DNA from: Allobosea sp.
Lineage (GTDB): Bacteria; Pseudomonadota; Alphaproteobacteria; Rhizobiales; Beijerinckiaceae
DNA: 64,000 bases
Direction: 5' to 3'
Assembly: GCA_024231975.1 (NCBI GenBank)
Contig: JAAEQB010000097.1
Location: forward strand, 124,001-188,000
Within the stretch, counting starts at the first letter, position 1; each line of letters opens with the position of its first letter. This document shows positions 7,910-15,873 of this stretch, piece by piece. The notes beneath the pieces are model-generated. The model ran no database searches, was not told where the DNA came from, and saw only the letters and a list, made by a program, of their open reading frames with translations. The translations under genes were made by a program, and so were the position numbers.

Positions 7910-9376
7910 ATGGCCCAAGACGATCGCTCCACCGCCACACGCGTCATCGTCGCGGTCTTCGACGGCTTGCGGCCCGATCTGGTCACACCCGAGCTGACGC
8001 CCAACATCCTGCGGCTGGCGGCGCGCGGCACCTGGTTCCGCCGGGCCCGCAGCGTCTTTCCTTCGGTGACCCGCGTCGCCACCAGCGCGATCGCCACCGG
8101 CGCCCCTCCCGGCGTGCACGGCATCGTCGGCAACGCCTTCTACCTCGCCGACGCCATCCCCGAGCGCATCTTCGACACCAGCGACATCGGCATGCTGCGC
8201 CGGGCGGAAGCGCATCATGGCGGCCGGCTGATCGCGGTCGACACCTTCGGCGACGTGCTGGCGCGGGCCGGCAAAAGGCTCGCCGTCGTCCACACCGGCT
8301 CGGCCGGCTCGGCGCATTTCATCAATCCGCGCGCCCGCGCCGACGGGCACTGGACCTTCACGATGCTCGGGAGCGAGGCGACGCAGACGCCCGAAGCGGT
8401 CGAGGACGCGATCTCCAGGCTCGGCCCGCTGCCGGAGCGCCAGTTGCCGCGTCTCGACGAGCTCGCCTATGGCGGCCGGGTGATGGTCGAGCACGTCCTG
8501 CCGGTGCTGAAGCCCGATGTCGCGCTGATCTGGTTCAACGAGCCCGACACCACCTTCCATTACCGCGGGCTCGGCTCACCGGAGGCCAAGGCCGGCCTGC
8601 AGCAGGCAGACCGCGCCTTCGGCGCCATCCTCGACTGGGTCGAAGCCCAGCCCGATGGCGAGCGCATCGCGGTGATCGCCGCCTCCGACCATGGCCAGAT
8701 CTCGACCGGAGCGGTCGAGCCGTTGTTCGACGCAGCCCGCCAGGCCGGCTTCGACCTCAACAACGCCAAGGCCGTCGACGGCGCCGCCTTCCTGGCGACC
8801 GGCGGCATCAGCGGCGAGATCCGCCTGCGCAGCGACGACCGCAGCCAGCTCGAGCGCATTGCCGCCTGGCTGATGGAGCAGCCGACGGTCGGCCATGTCT
8901 TCTCGCGCGGCAGCGGCGAGGAAGGCGACATCGCCGGCACCCTGTCGCTCGACCTGATCGGCGCCGGTCATCCCACGCGCCAGCCCGACCTGATGTTCAT
9001 CCTGAAATCGTCGCTGGAGGCCGACCAGTACGGGCTGCCCGGCCTCGGCGCAATGACGCCGGGCGATGTCCCGCTCGGCGGCGGCATGCATGGCGGCATC
9101 AACCCGCACGAGCTCAACACCGTGCTGATCGTCGGCACCGGCAATGGCGAGGTCGGCAGCGTCTCGCAGGAGCCGGCCGGGATCATCGACATCGGCCCGA
9201 CCGTGCTCGGCCTCTCCGGTCTCGCCAAGGCGCCAAGCATGATCGGCCGCGACCTCTCCCGCCCGGCGCAGGAGGAAGCACGCATCCGCCGTGTCTCGAC
9301 GGGGCGCGGCGCCTTCACCCAGCAGGTCGAGTTCGCCGAGCAGGACGGCCGCCGCTTCATCCTCGGCGGGCACTGA
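7910..9376 (+). CDS. Alkaline-phosphatase-superfamily phosphodiesterase (NPP/PhnA-type)
   Basis: The 488-residue protein keeps the metal-binding layout of nucleotide pyrophosphatase/phosphodiesterases. VAVFDGLRPD supplies the first Asp, and FPSVTRVATSAIATG holds the likely Thr nucleophile. GVHGIVGN, NEPDTTFHYRG (Asp and His), IAASDHGQI (Asp-His) and GMHGGINPHE (His) follow. There is no signal peptide, so it acts in the cytoplasm on imported phosphodiesters or phosphonate-like compounds. It is the third cistron after the two ATPases and ends just before a bidirectional terminator. Family members include NPP, phosphonoacetate hydrolase and phosphopentomutase-like enzymes, so the exact substrate is open. 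Together with the GDPD gene in the convergent operon it gives the locus two phosphodiester-cleaving enzymes. Confidence 0.85.
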   Translation: MAQDDRSTATRVIVAVFDGLRPDLVTPELTPNILRLAARGTWFRRARSVFPSVTRVATSAIATGAPPGVHGIVGNAFYLADAIPERIFDTSDIGMLRRAEAHHGGRLIAVDTFGDVLARAGKRLAVVHTGSAGSAHFINPRARADGHWTFTMLGSEATQTPEAVEDAISRLGPLPERQLPRLDELAYGGRVMVEHVLPVLKPDVALIWFNEPDTTFHYRGLGSPEAKAGLQQADRAFGAILDWVEAQPDGERIAVIAASDHGQISTGAVEPLFDAARQAGFDLNNAKAVDGAAFLATGGISGEIRLRSDDRSQLERIAAWLMEQPTVGHVFSRGSGEEGDIAGTLSLDLIGAGHPTRQPDLMFILKSSLEADQYGLPGLGAMTPGDVPLGGGMHGGINPHELNTVLIVGTGNGEVGSVSQEPAGIIDIGPTVLGLSGLAKAPSMIGRDLSRPAQEEARIRRVSTGRGAFTQQVEFAEQDGRRFILGGH

Positions 9377-9399
9377 TCCGAGGCAACGAATGCAAAAAA

Positions 9400-9418
9400 G
9401 GGGCGGCCGAGCCGCCCC
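9400..9418. terminator. Bidirectional intrinsic terminator between convergent operons
   Basis: A perfect 8-bp GC stem (GGGGCGGC / GCCGCCCC) with a CGA loop is flanked by six A on the left (9394-9399) and TTCTTC on the right. It can therefore end transcription from the phosphodiesterase gene and from the binding-protein gene that meet here. Confidence 0.85.
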
Positions 9419-9443
9419 TTCTTCATTCTAACGTCCGCGCCAC

Positions 9444-11006
9444 TCAGCTGCGGGCGAAGGACAGGTTATCCGGGCGTAAGTCCATGAAATAGAAGGTCGT
9501 CGGCCGCCAGGCGATCGCCTTCTTGATCGCATAGGCCTCGCTCGGCTGGTAGAGGATCGTCGCCGGCGCCTCATCCTCCCAGATGTCGAGCATCTCAGTG
9601 AACAACGCCTTGCGCTTCACCGGATCGACCTCCGCCTCCAGCGCCGTGCCGGCCTTGTTGAAGCCATCGGCCGAGGTCCAGAACTTCGAGACCTGGATTT
9701 CGCCGGCCGGGCCCCAGGCGACCCAGATCGCGCCGAGCGGGTCAGGCAGACGCGTCGAGTTCGACCAGTTGAAGATCTGGGCGCCGGCGCCGCGCATCTG
9801 GGTGGAGTTCTCGACCACCTGCAGCGAGGCTTTGATGCCGACGGCCTTCCACTGCTCGACCAGGATCTGCGCCGCTTCCAGCGCATTGGTGTAGTAGTTG
9901 GCCATGGTGCGGTAGACGATCGGCTCGCCCTTGTAGCCGGCCTGCTGCAGCAGCGCCTTGGCCTTGGCGGGATCGTAGGGGAGCTTGCGGCCCTCGACGA
10001 ACATCTGCCCGTATTCGGGGAAGTTGTGGCTCGCCGGCACCTGCGCCGTGCCCTGCCAGAGCGCATCGACCAGCTTCTGGCGGTCGATCGCAAGGTTCAG
10101 CGCCTGCCGCACCCGCTTGTCGGCCAGAACCTTGTCCTGGTCATTGTAGGCGAGGACATGGACGTTCGCGAGCACGACGGAGCGGACGTCGATGTCCTTG
10201 TAGGCGCCGACCACGCTCATCTGGTCCGGCGGGATATTGGTGATCAGGTCGTAATCGCCGGCGACAAGCCCGGCGACGCGCGCCGCCAGCTCGGGCACGC
10301 GCCGGAAGGTCACGCGCCTAGCGGTCGGCTTGCCCATGAAATAATCGTCGAAGGCTTCCAGCACCGTCGCCTCGGCCGCCGAATGCGAGACGACGCGATA
10401 GGGGCCGGTCGCCACGGGCTTGCGCGAATAGGCCTCGAAGCCCATCGCCTCATAGGCGCGCTTGTTGACGATCCAGGCGCACCAGGAGGCGAGTCGCTGC
10501 TCCAGCAGCACGTCGGCGACCTTGGTGCGAAAGCGCACCGTGTAGCGGTCGATCGGCTCGACGCCGGCGAGGATGCCGAAATAGGGCTTGCCGCCGGGGA
10601 TCTGGGCCTTGTCACCCCAGAGGCGGCCGTCGCGGAAGGTGTAGGCGACGTCTTCGGAGGTCAGCTCGTCGCCATTGTGGAACTTGACGCCCTGGCGCAG
10701 CGTGACGATCAGCTCCTGCGGCGAGACGCGCTCCCACTTGGTCGCCAGATGCGGCTTCAGCTCGGAGCCGCCGCCATCGGCCGCGCCGAGGAAATCGCGG
10801 CGGATCAGCGTGTCGAAGATCGAATAGGTGACGCGCGTGCCGACATTGGAGAGCTCGCGCGCCGGCTCCAGCGTCGCCGGCAGGTCGGCGACCGCGACAG
10901 TGAAGTTCGGGCGCGTCTCGCCGGCGGCGAAGGCCTGCGGGGCGGCGAGCAGCGCTGAGGCGGCGGAGGCGCCTTCGAGAAAACGCCGGCGGGAAAGGGT
11001 GATCAT
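9444..11006 (-). CDS. Dpp-type ABC transporter substrate-binding protein, Tat-exported
   Basis: This 520-residue SBP_bac_5 protein begins MITLSRRRFLEGASAASALL, a twin-arginine signal ending near AFAAGE. Typical family segments are KWERVSPQELIVTLRQGVKF, HNGDELTSEDVAYTF and KRVRQALNLAIDRQKLVDAL. The ATG at 11004-11006 is chosen because it begins the Tat signal; an upstream in-frame extension is arginine-rich. It is the last gene of the minus operon permease B, permease C, GDPD, binding protein, and converges on the operon carrying the ATPases. SBP_bac_5 members bind peptides, nickel, opines or glycosides. Here the enzymes alongside suggest a phosphodiester, which is an inference. Confidence 0.9.
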   Translation of the reverse strand: MITLSRRRFLEGASAASALLAAPQAFAAGETRPNFTVAVADLPATLEPARELSNVGTRVTYSIFDTLIRRDFLGAADGGGSELKPHLATKWERVSPQELIVTLRQGVKFHNGDELTSEDVAYTFRDGRLWGDKAQIPGGKPYFGILAGVEPIDRYTVRFRTKVADVLLEQRLASWCAWIVNKRAYEAMGFEAYSRKPVATGPYRVVSHSAAEATVLEAFDDYFMGKPTARRVTFRRVPELAARVAGLVAGDYDLITNIPPDQMSVVGAYKDIDVRSVVLANVHVLAYNDQDKVLADKRVRQALNLAIDRQKLVDALWQGTAQVPASHNFPEYGQMFVEGRKLPYDPAKAKALLQQAGYKGEPIVYRTMANYYTNALEAAQILVEQWKAVGIKASLQVVENSTQMRGAGAQIFNWSNSTRLPDPLGAIWVAWGPAGEIQVSKFWTSADGFNKAGTALEAEVDPVKRKALFTEMLDIWEDEAPATILYQPSEAYAIKKAIAWRPTTFYFMDLRPDNLSFARS

Positions 11007-11072
11007 GGTATGTCTCGCATCGAGGTCGGCAGCGGCACCGATCGGGCCGCCGCGCAATCGCGCTGCCATGCC

Positions 11073-11843
11073 TCAGCTTGACGACAGGGCCGTGACGGGG
11101 CGGGCGGCGAGCAGCAGGCGGGGATCGTCGAGCATCACCGCATCTGGCGCGAGCGAAAGGACGCGCTCGATCCCCTCTGCATCGATCCGCCCAACCGGAA
11201 AGGGCGGATAGCCGGGCTCGGCGACCGAGCGCGGCTGCCCGACCATGACGACCGTCTGCAGGCCAAGGCCGCGCGCGGCCGCAATCCGTTCGGCCGTCGC
11301 TTCGCCTTGCCAGAAGCGGAACCAGCCAGCGCCGAGAGCCCTGGCCTGCGCGCAGGACTGCGGGTCCGCAACCAGCGCGAGGATCGCGATCTCCGTCGAC
11401 AAGGCGCGCGCCGCGGCGATCAGGTCGAGCGAGCGCAGGCCGAGCAGCACTCGCTTGGTGGCTCCGGCGATCGCGACGGCGTCGAGGATACGCGGCAGCA
11501 CCGAGGGGTCGGTGAGCTTCACATCGAGCAGCAGCCCGAGGGGAGCGGAGGCAGCGATCGCTTCCTCCAGCGTCAGCAAGCCGGGCAGGATCGCCCGCAA
11601 CTCCGCAAGCCCGATCTCGGCGACCAGGCGCGGATCACCGGCGATGCGCTGGCGGTCGGCGTCGTGCAGGCAGACCAGCGCGCCGTCGGCGCACAGCCGC
11701 ACGTCGGTCTCGACCATCTCGGCGCCGACAGCTTTCGCCCGCTCGAAGGCCTCGGCGGTGTTCTCAGGCCCGAGCAAGGCCCCGCCACGATGAGCGATGG
11801 CGAGCGGGAGGGGACCGGCGATGCTGCGGGTGGCGAAGCTCAT
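11073..11843 (-). CDS. Glycerophosphodiester phosphodiesterase (GDPD family)
   Basis: The 256-residue protein shows the GDPD hallmarks: AIAHRGG near residue 15, GPENTAEAF, the metal pair in MVETDVRL and LHDADRQRIAG. They are followed by a shortened TIM barrel with LLLDVKL. It lacks a signal peptide, so it should cleave glycerophosphodiesters to sn-glycerol 3-phosphate and an alcohol in the cytoplasm after import. It lies 4 nt after permease C and 66 nt before the binding-protein gene. Such placement between transporter genes is a strong hint to the cargo. The active-site His-Arg and Glu/Asp residues are all present. Confidence 0.9.
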   Translation of the reverse strand: MSFATRSIAGPLPLAIAHRGGALLGPENTAEAFERAKAVGAEMVETDVRLCADGALVCLHDADRQRIAGDPRLVAEIGLAELRAILPGLLTLEEAIAASAPLGLLLDVKLTDPSVLPRILDAVAIAGATKRVLLGLRSLDLIAAARALSTEIAILALVADPQSCAQARALGAGWFRFWQGEATAERIAAARGLGLQTVVMVGQPRSVAEPGYPPFPVGRIDAEGIERVLSLAPDAVMLDDPRLLLAARPVTALSSS

Positions 11844-11847
11844 CGTC

Positions 11848-12726
11848 TCAATGCCGCTCGCTGGTCGGGTCGAAGCGGTCGCGCAGCCAGTCGCCGAACA
11901 GGCTCATCGACAGCGTCGTCAGGAAGATGACGAGCCCTGGGAAGACCGCGATCCACCAGGCGTTGAGGAGATAGCGCCGACCCTCGCCGAGCATCAGGCC
12001 GAGCGAGGTGCCGGGCGGCTGCACGCCGAGGCCGAGGAAGGAGAGCGAGGTCTCCAACAGGATCGTGCCTGGGAAGTTGAGCGTCGCCTGCACCACCAGC
12101 GCCGCGACGATGTTCGGCAGGAGATGACGCAGGATCACGCGCGGCGTGCTGGCGCCGAGCGCCTCGACCGCGTTGACGTAGTCGCTCTCCTGCTCGGAGG
12201 CGACGAGGCCTCGCGCCAGCCGCGTATAGCGGTCCCAGCCGTCGATGCTGACCAGCACGATGAACAGCACGATGTTGTTGCCGAAGAAGGCGAGCATGGT
12301 CAGCGCCAGGAACAGCGCCGGGATCGCCGCCTGCGCATCGACCAGCATCATGATCGCCTGGTCGACGATGCCGCGCATCCGTGCCGCGACGAAGCCGAGC
12401 AGCGTGCCGAAAACCGCCCCGATCAGCGTGCCCATCACCGCGATCAGGATCGAGGTGCGCACCGCGTAGATCATCCGGCTGAGGATGTCGCGGCCGAGCT
12501 GGTCGGTGCCGAGCCAGTAGGTCGTGCCGCCGCTCTGAGTCAGCGGCGGCTTCAGCCGCGCCAGCAGGTTCTGGGTGGTGTAGTGGATCGGCGCCAGCCA
12601 GTCCGCGAGTATCGCGACGAGCACCACCAGGATCAGGAAGCCGGCCGAGAGCTTGACCACCGGAGACATGCGTCGCCCGCGCGGGCGGGCGGCCGGAGTG
12701 GTGCCGATTTCGAGGCTCGCCGTCAT
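11848..12726 (-). CDS. Dpp-type ABC transporter permease (DppC-like)
   Basis: The 292-residue membrane protein has the DppC layout: a first membrane segment near residues 28-48, then the cue YWLGTDQLGRDILSRMIYA. The permease EAA-type loop falls around EALGASTPRVILRHLLPNI, and the protein ends LSMSLFGDWLRDRFDP. It forms the channel with the preceding DppB-like permease, overlapping that gene by 4 nt, and is powered by the ATPases in the facing operon. The GDPD gene follows after 4 nt. Confidence 0.9.
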   Translation of the reverse strand: MTASLEIGTTPAARPRGRRMSPVVKLSAGFLILVVLVAILADWLAPIHYTTQNLLARLKPPLTQSGGTTYWLGTDQLGRDILSRMIYAVRTSILIAVMGTLIGAVFGTLLGFVAARMRGIVDQAIMMLVDAQAAIPALFLALTMLAFFGNNIVLFIVLVSIDGWDRYTRLARGLVASEQESDYVNAVEALGASTPRVILRHLLPNIVAALVVQATLNFPGTILLETSLSFLGLGVQPPGTSLGLMLGEGRRYLLNAWWIAVFPGLVIFLTTLSMSLFGDWLRDRFDPTSERH

Positions 12727-13664
12727 GCCGGCTTGCCCAGGCTGCGCGAGAAGCCGCCGAGGCGCGGGTCGATCAGGATATGCAGGATATCGACCAGGAG
12801 ATTGGCGGCGACCATCACCACGGTCACGGTCAGGATCACCGCCTGGACCACGGCGAGATCGCGCGTCGAGACAGAATCGACCAGCAGGCGGCCGATGCCG
12901 GGCCAGGCGAAGATCGTCTCGACCACGGCGCTGCCGGCGAGGACGTGCCCGATCTCGATGCCGATGAACATCAATAGAGGCACCGCGGCATTGGGCAGGG
13001 CGTGGCGCAGGATGACCGAGAGCGGCATCACCCCACGGGCGCGGGCGGCGCGGATGAAGGGCTTGCCGAGCACTTCGAGCGTCGCCGTGCGGGCAAAGCG
13101 CGCGAGGCGCCCGGCAAGCGGCAGAGCCAGCGTCACCACCGGCAGGATCAAATGCCAGAGCGTCTCGGACCCTGCCGAGGGCAGCACGCGCAGCTTCAGC
13201 GCGAAAAGCAGGATCAGCAGGATGCCCAGGAAGAAGATCGGGATCGCATAGCCGAGCACGGCGACCGCCATGGCGAAGCGGTCGATCGCGCTGTTGTGGC
13301 GCAGCGCCGCCAGGACGCCAAGCGGCATGCCGATCAGCAGGGCGAGCAGCAGCGCACAGGCGCCGAGCAGGAACGTCTTCGGCAGGGCATCGAGCACCGC
13401 GGCGAAGGCAGGCCGGTCGTCGGCGAAGGAGAGGCCGAAATCGCCCCGGACCACGCTGGCGAGATAGCGCAGATACTGCTCGGCAAGCGGGCGATCGAGC
13501 CCCCAGAGCTCACGGTAATGGGCGCGCACATCGGGCGGCGTCTCGATCGAGAGCATGATGTCGGCGGGATCGCCGGCAAGCCGCAGCGCCAGGAACACGG
13601 CCGAGACGCAGATCGCGACCGTCAGCAGCGCACGTAAGGTGCGAAGGGCCAGGAAACGCAGCAT
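12723..13664 (-). CDS. Dpp-type ABC transporter permease (DppB-like)
   Basis: The 313-residue permease has about six membrane segments beginning LRTLRALLTVAICVSAVFLA. It has the DppB features LWGLDRPLAEQYLRYLASVV, GDFGLSFADDRP and the EAA loop in RARGVMPLSVILRHALPN. It is the first gene of the minus operon; a PHO-box-like repeat lies 47 bp upstream. The C-terminus reaches LVDILHILIDPRLGGF, as usual in the family. It needs the DppD/F-like ATPases at 5819-7884. Confidence 0.9.
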   Translation of the reverse strand: MLRFLALRTLRALLTVAICVSAVFLALRLAGDPADIMLSIETPPDVRAHYRELWGLDRPLAEQYLRYLASVVRGDFGLSFADDRPAFAAVLDALPKTFLLGACALLLALLIGMPLGVLAALRHNSAIDRFAMAVAVLGYAIPIFFLGILLILLFALKLRVLPSAGSETLWHLILPVVTLALPLAGRLARFARTATLEVLGKPFIRAARARGVMPLSVILRHALPNAAVPLLMFIGIEIGHVLAGSAVVETIFAWPGIGRLLVDSVSTRDLAVVQAVILTVTVVMVAANLLVDILHILIDPRLGGFSRSLGKPA

Positions 13665-13710
13665 CGCCGAGGGCTCGTTGATCGAAGGCCGAGCTTGTGC
13701 CGATGCTTAC

Positions 13711-13728
13711 GCGACAAAGGAATGACAG
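13711..13728 (-). promoter_or_regulatory. Candidate PHO box upstream of the permease-GDPD-binding-protein operon
   Basis: On the minus strand CTGTCAT (13728-13722), TCCT and TTGTCGC (13717-13711) form two 7-mers with an 11-bp period. The first is a perfect PhoB half-site; the second keeps TGTC. It lies 46 bp before the ATG at 13664. With the box at 5777 this places PhoB-type sites before both halves of the transporter. No good -10 is evident downstream. Confidence 0.5.
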
Positions 13729-13773
13729 GTCGCCATCAGCCCGCACGGCTCAGGATTGTCTGGCGCAGCAAGG

Positions 13774-13802
13774 TTGATCTTCCTCTCCCGGGGTGGTTAT
13801 GT
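13774..13802 (+). promoter_or_regulatory. Candidate leuA promoter
   Basis: TTGATC (13774-13779) and TTATGT (13797-13802) are separated by 17 bp. The predicted start, about 7 nt downstream, falls on the ATG at 13809 of a small leucine-containing frame. The rest of the 297-bp gap (13665-13961) holds the PHO-like box, this promoter, the leader peptide and its hairpins. Confidence 0.5.
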
Positions 13803-13808
13803 CCGACC

Positions 13809-13868
13809 ATGCGAATTCGGTCCGCCATCCGGGGCCTGACCCTGCGACTTAGCCGCCCGGCGCTGTGA
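13809..13868 (+). CDS. Putative leucine leader peptide of leuA (leuL-like), leaderless start
   Basis: This 19-codon frame encodes MRIRSAIRGLTLRLSRPAL. Four leucines (positions 10, 12, 14 and 19) fall in the second half. The frame sits between the promoter and leuA, and its TGA lies inside a strong hairpin (13856-13878). This layout is what ribosome-mediated attenuators of amino-acid genes look like, and leader peptides beginning at the transcript's first nucleotide are known for rhizobial trpL. Leucine enrichment is moderate and the leucines are not consecutive, so the call is a hypothesis. Confidence 0.5.
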   Translation: MRIRSAIRGLTLRLSRPAL

Positions 13869-13878
13869 GCGCGCCGGG
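13856..13878 (+). promoter_or_regulatory. Hairpin overlapping the leader-peptide stop (attenuator element)
   Basis: CCCGGCGC (13856-13863) pairs perfectly with GCGCCGGG (13871-13878) around a TGTGAGC loop that contains the leader's stop codon. No U-tract follows. A longer-range pair, AGGCCTG near 13885 with CAGGCCT near 13926, could be the alternative fold. A small CCTT-CGC-AAGG hairpin (13943-13953) covers the leuA ribosome site. Confidence 0.45.
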
Positions 13879-13961
13879 GTTCAAAGGCCTGTCCATATCG
13901 CATGACGGCGCAGCAGAGCCCTGAGCAGGCCTGACGCCGCATCCTTCGCAAGGGTTGTCCC

Positions 13962-15638
13962 ATGACCACGATGCCGATTTCCAAGTACCGCGCCTATGCG
14001 CCGGTCAACCTGCCTGACCGCAAATGGCCGTCGCAGGTGCTGACCAAGGCGCCGATCTGGTGCTCCGTCGACCTGCGCGACGGCAATCAGGCGCTGATCG
14101 AGCCGATGGGCGTCGATCGCAAGAACCGCATGTTCAACCTGCTGGTGAAGATGGGGTTCAAGGAGATCGAAGTCGCCTTCCCGGCAGCATCCCAGACCGA
14201 TTTCGACTTCGTCCGCTCGATCATCGAGAGCGGCGCGATCCCTGATGACGTCGCGATCCAGGTGCTGACCCAGTGCCGCTCCGAATTGATCGAGCGCACC
14301 TTCGAGGCGGTGAAGGGCGCCAAGAACGTCATCCTGCACTTCTACAATTCGACCTCGACCCTGCAGCGCGACGTGGTCTTCCGCTCCGACCGCAAGGGCA
14401 TCATCAAGATCGCGACCGATGCGGCCGCCCAGATCAAGGCCTTGGCGGCGCAGGCGCCAGAGACGAATTTCACCTTCGAGTACTCGCCGGAGAGCTTCAC
14501 CGGCACCGAGCTCGACTACGCCCTCGAGATCTGCGAGGCGGTCAAGGCGGTGATCCAGCCGACGCCGCAGAAGAAGCTGATCCTCAACCTGCCGGCGACC
14601 GTCGAGATGGCGACGCCCAATGTCCATGCCGACCAGTTCGAATGGTTCGGCCGCAACATCTCCGATCGCGACAGCGTGCTGCTCTCGATCCACCCGCACA
14701 ATGACCGCGGCACGGCAGTCGCGGCGGCCGAGCTCGCGCTGATGGCCGGCGCCGACCGCGTCGAGGGCACGCTGTTCGGCAATGGCGAGCGCACCGGCAA
14801 TGTCGACATCGTCACCATGGCGCTGAACCTGTTCACGCAAGGGGTCGATCCCGAGCTCGACCTGCGCGACGTCAACGAGATCCGCAGCGTCGCCGAATAC
14901 TGCACGCAGCTGCCGGTGCATGAGCGCCACCCCTATGTCGGCGAGCTCGTCTACACCGCCTTCTCCGGCTCGCATCAGGACGCGATCAAGAAGGGCTTCG
15001 ACGCGCAGGAGAAGCGCAACGACCCGCTCTTCCAGGTGCCCTATCTGCCGATCGACCCCAAGGATGTCGGCCGCGACTATGAGGCGGTGATCCGGATCAA
15101 CTCGCAGTCGGGCAAGGGCGGCATCGCCTATATCCTGCAGGCCGATCATGGCCTCGACCTGCCGCGCCCCCTGCAGATCGCCTTCTCCAAGATCGCGCAG
15201 GAGCAGATGGACGAGGAGGGCAAGGAGCTGACCAGCGCTGTGCTCTGGTCGCTGTTCAGCAAGACCTACCTCTTGAGCGATGCGCCGCTGGAACTGCTGT
15301 CCCACAAGACTTTCCCAGGTGCCCAGGGTTCGCGCACGCTGACGGCGGAGCTGAAGCAGGACGGCGCGATCCGCACGATCGAGGGCGTCGGCAATGGGCC
15401 GATCGACGCCTTCGTCGACGCGCTGAAGACAACCTATGGCGTCGAGTTCTCCTTCCTCGACTATCACGAGCACGCGGTCGGGCGCGGCGCCAACGCGACC
15501 GCCGCCTGCTATGTCCAGCTCCAGGACGAGAAGGGCCGAGCCGTACACGGCGTCGGCATCGACCCGAACATCGTCATGGCCTCGCTGAAAGCCGTGCTCA
15601 GCGGCATGCAGCGGGTGATGGCCGGCCAGACGGGCTGA
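13962..15638 (+). CDS. leuA: 2-isopropylmalate synthase
   Basis: The 558-residue enzyme catalyses the first committed step of leucine synthesis, condensing acetyl-CoA with 2-ketoisovalerate. The catalytic TIM barrel shows VDLRDGNQALIEPM near residue 36 and the metal-binding LSIHPHNDRGTAVAA motif. The C-terminal LeuA regulatory domain, which binds leucine, runs from about residue 430 to the end (GRGANATAACYVQL). Length and the NLPDRKWP start fit the longer type found in actinobacteria and many alphaproteobacteria. The ATG at 13962 has AAGGG 7 nt upstream. The gene stands alone, followed by a repeat cluster, and probably responds to leucine through the upstream leader peptide. Confidence 0.95.
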   Translation: MTTMPISKYRAYAPVNLPDRKWPSQVLTKAPIWCSVDLRDGNQALIEPMGVDRKNRMFNLLVKMGFKEIEVAFPAASQTDFDFVRSIIESGAIPDDVAIQVLTQCRSELIERTFEAVKGAKNVILHFYNSTSTLQRDVVFRSDRKGIIKIATDAAAQIKALAAQAPETNFTFEYSPESFTGTELDYALEICEAVKAVIQPTPQKKLILNLPATVEMATPNVHADQFEWFGRNISDRDSVLLSIHPHNDRGTAVAAAELALMAGADRVEGTLFGNGERTGNVDIVTMALNLFTQGVDPELDLRDVNEIRSVAEYCTQLPVHERHPYVGELVYTAFSGSHQDAIKKGFDAQEKRNDPLFQVPYLPIDPKDVGRDYEAVIRINSQSGKGGIAYILQADHGLDLPRPLQIAFSKIAQEQMDEEGKELTSAVLWSLFSKTYLLSDAPLELLSHKTFPGAQGSRTLTAELKQDGAIRTIEGVGNGPIDAFVDALKTTYGVEFSFLDYHEHAVGRGANATAACYVQLQDEKGRAVHGVGIDPNIVMASLKAVLSGMQRVMAGQTG

Positions 15639-15647
15639 GCATCAGCT

Positions 15648-15864
15648 GTCTTTCCGAGGCAGGCCGAAGGCCTGAGCCCGGAATCCATGAACACCGCCCT
15701 TCCCGTCATGGTCGGGCTTGTCCCGACCATCCACGTCTTCGTCCTTCGAGAGCAGTGTTCAAGACGTGGATGCTCGCCACAAGGGCGAGCATGACGAACT
15801 GGATTAGCGTCGTGGTCATGGGTTCCGGGCTCGACGCTGACGCTTCGCCCCGGAATGACGGCGC
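15648..15864. repeat. Composite intergenic repeat: type C element interrupted by a type B element
   Basis: The left type C arm (15648-15692, TCTTTCCGAGGC ... GCCCGGAATCC) and the right arm (15820-15864, GGTTCCGGGCTCG ... CCCCGGAATGACGG) match the two ends of the intact C element at 51472-51621. Between them, at 15704-15796, lies a type B palindrome bounded by CGTCATG and CATGACG, like the one at 45198-45289. This fills most of the 235-bp space between leuA and the convergent monooxygenase. No gene is seen in it. Confidence 0.75.
15704..15796. repeat. Type B palindromic intergenic repeat (copy 1)
   Basis: This is an inverted repeat of about 93 bp with outer ends CGTCATG/CATGACG and internal palindromes. 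TGGTCGGGCTTGTCCCGACC is followed by CATCCACGTCTT, with its inverse AAGACGTGGATG near 15760. A second copy is at 45198-45289. It resembles the dispersed palindromic units common in alphaproteobacterial genomes. Confidence 0.75.
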
Positions 15865-15873
15865 AGTCCCGCG

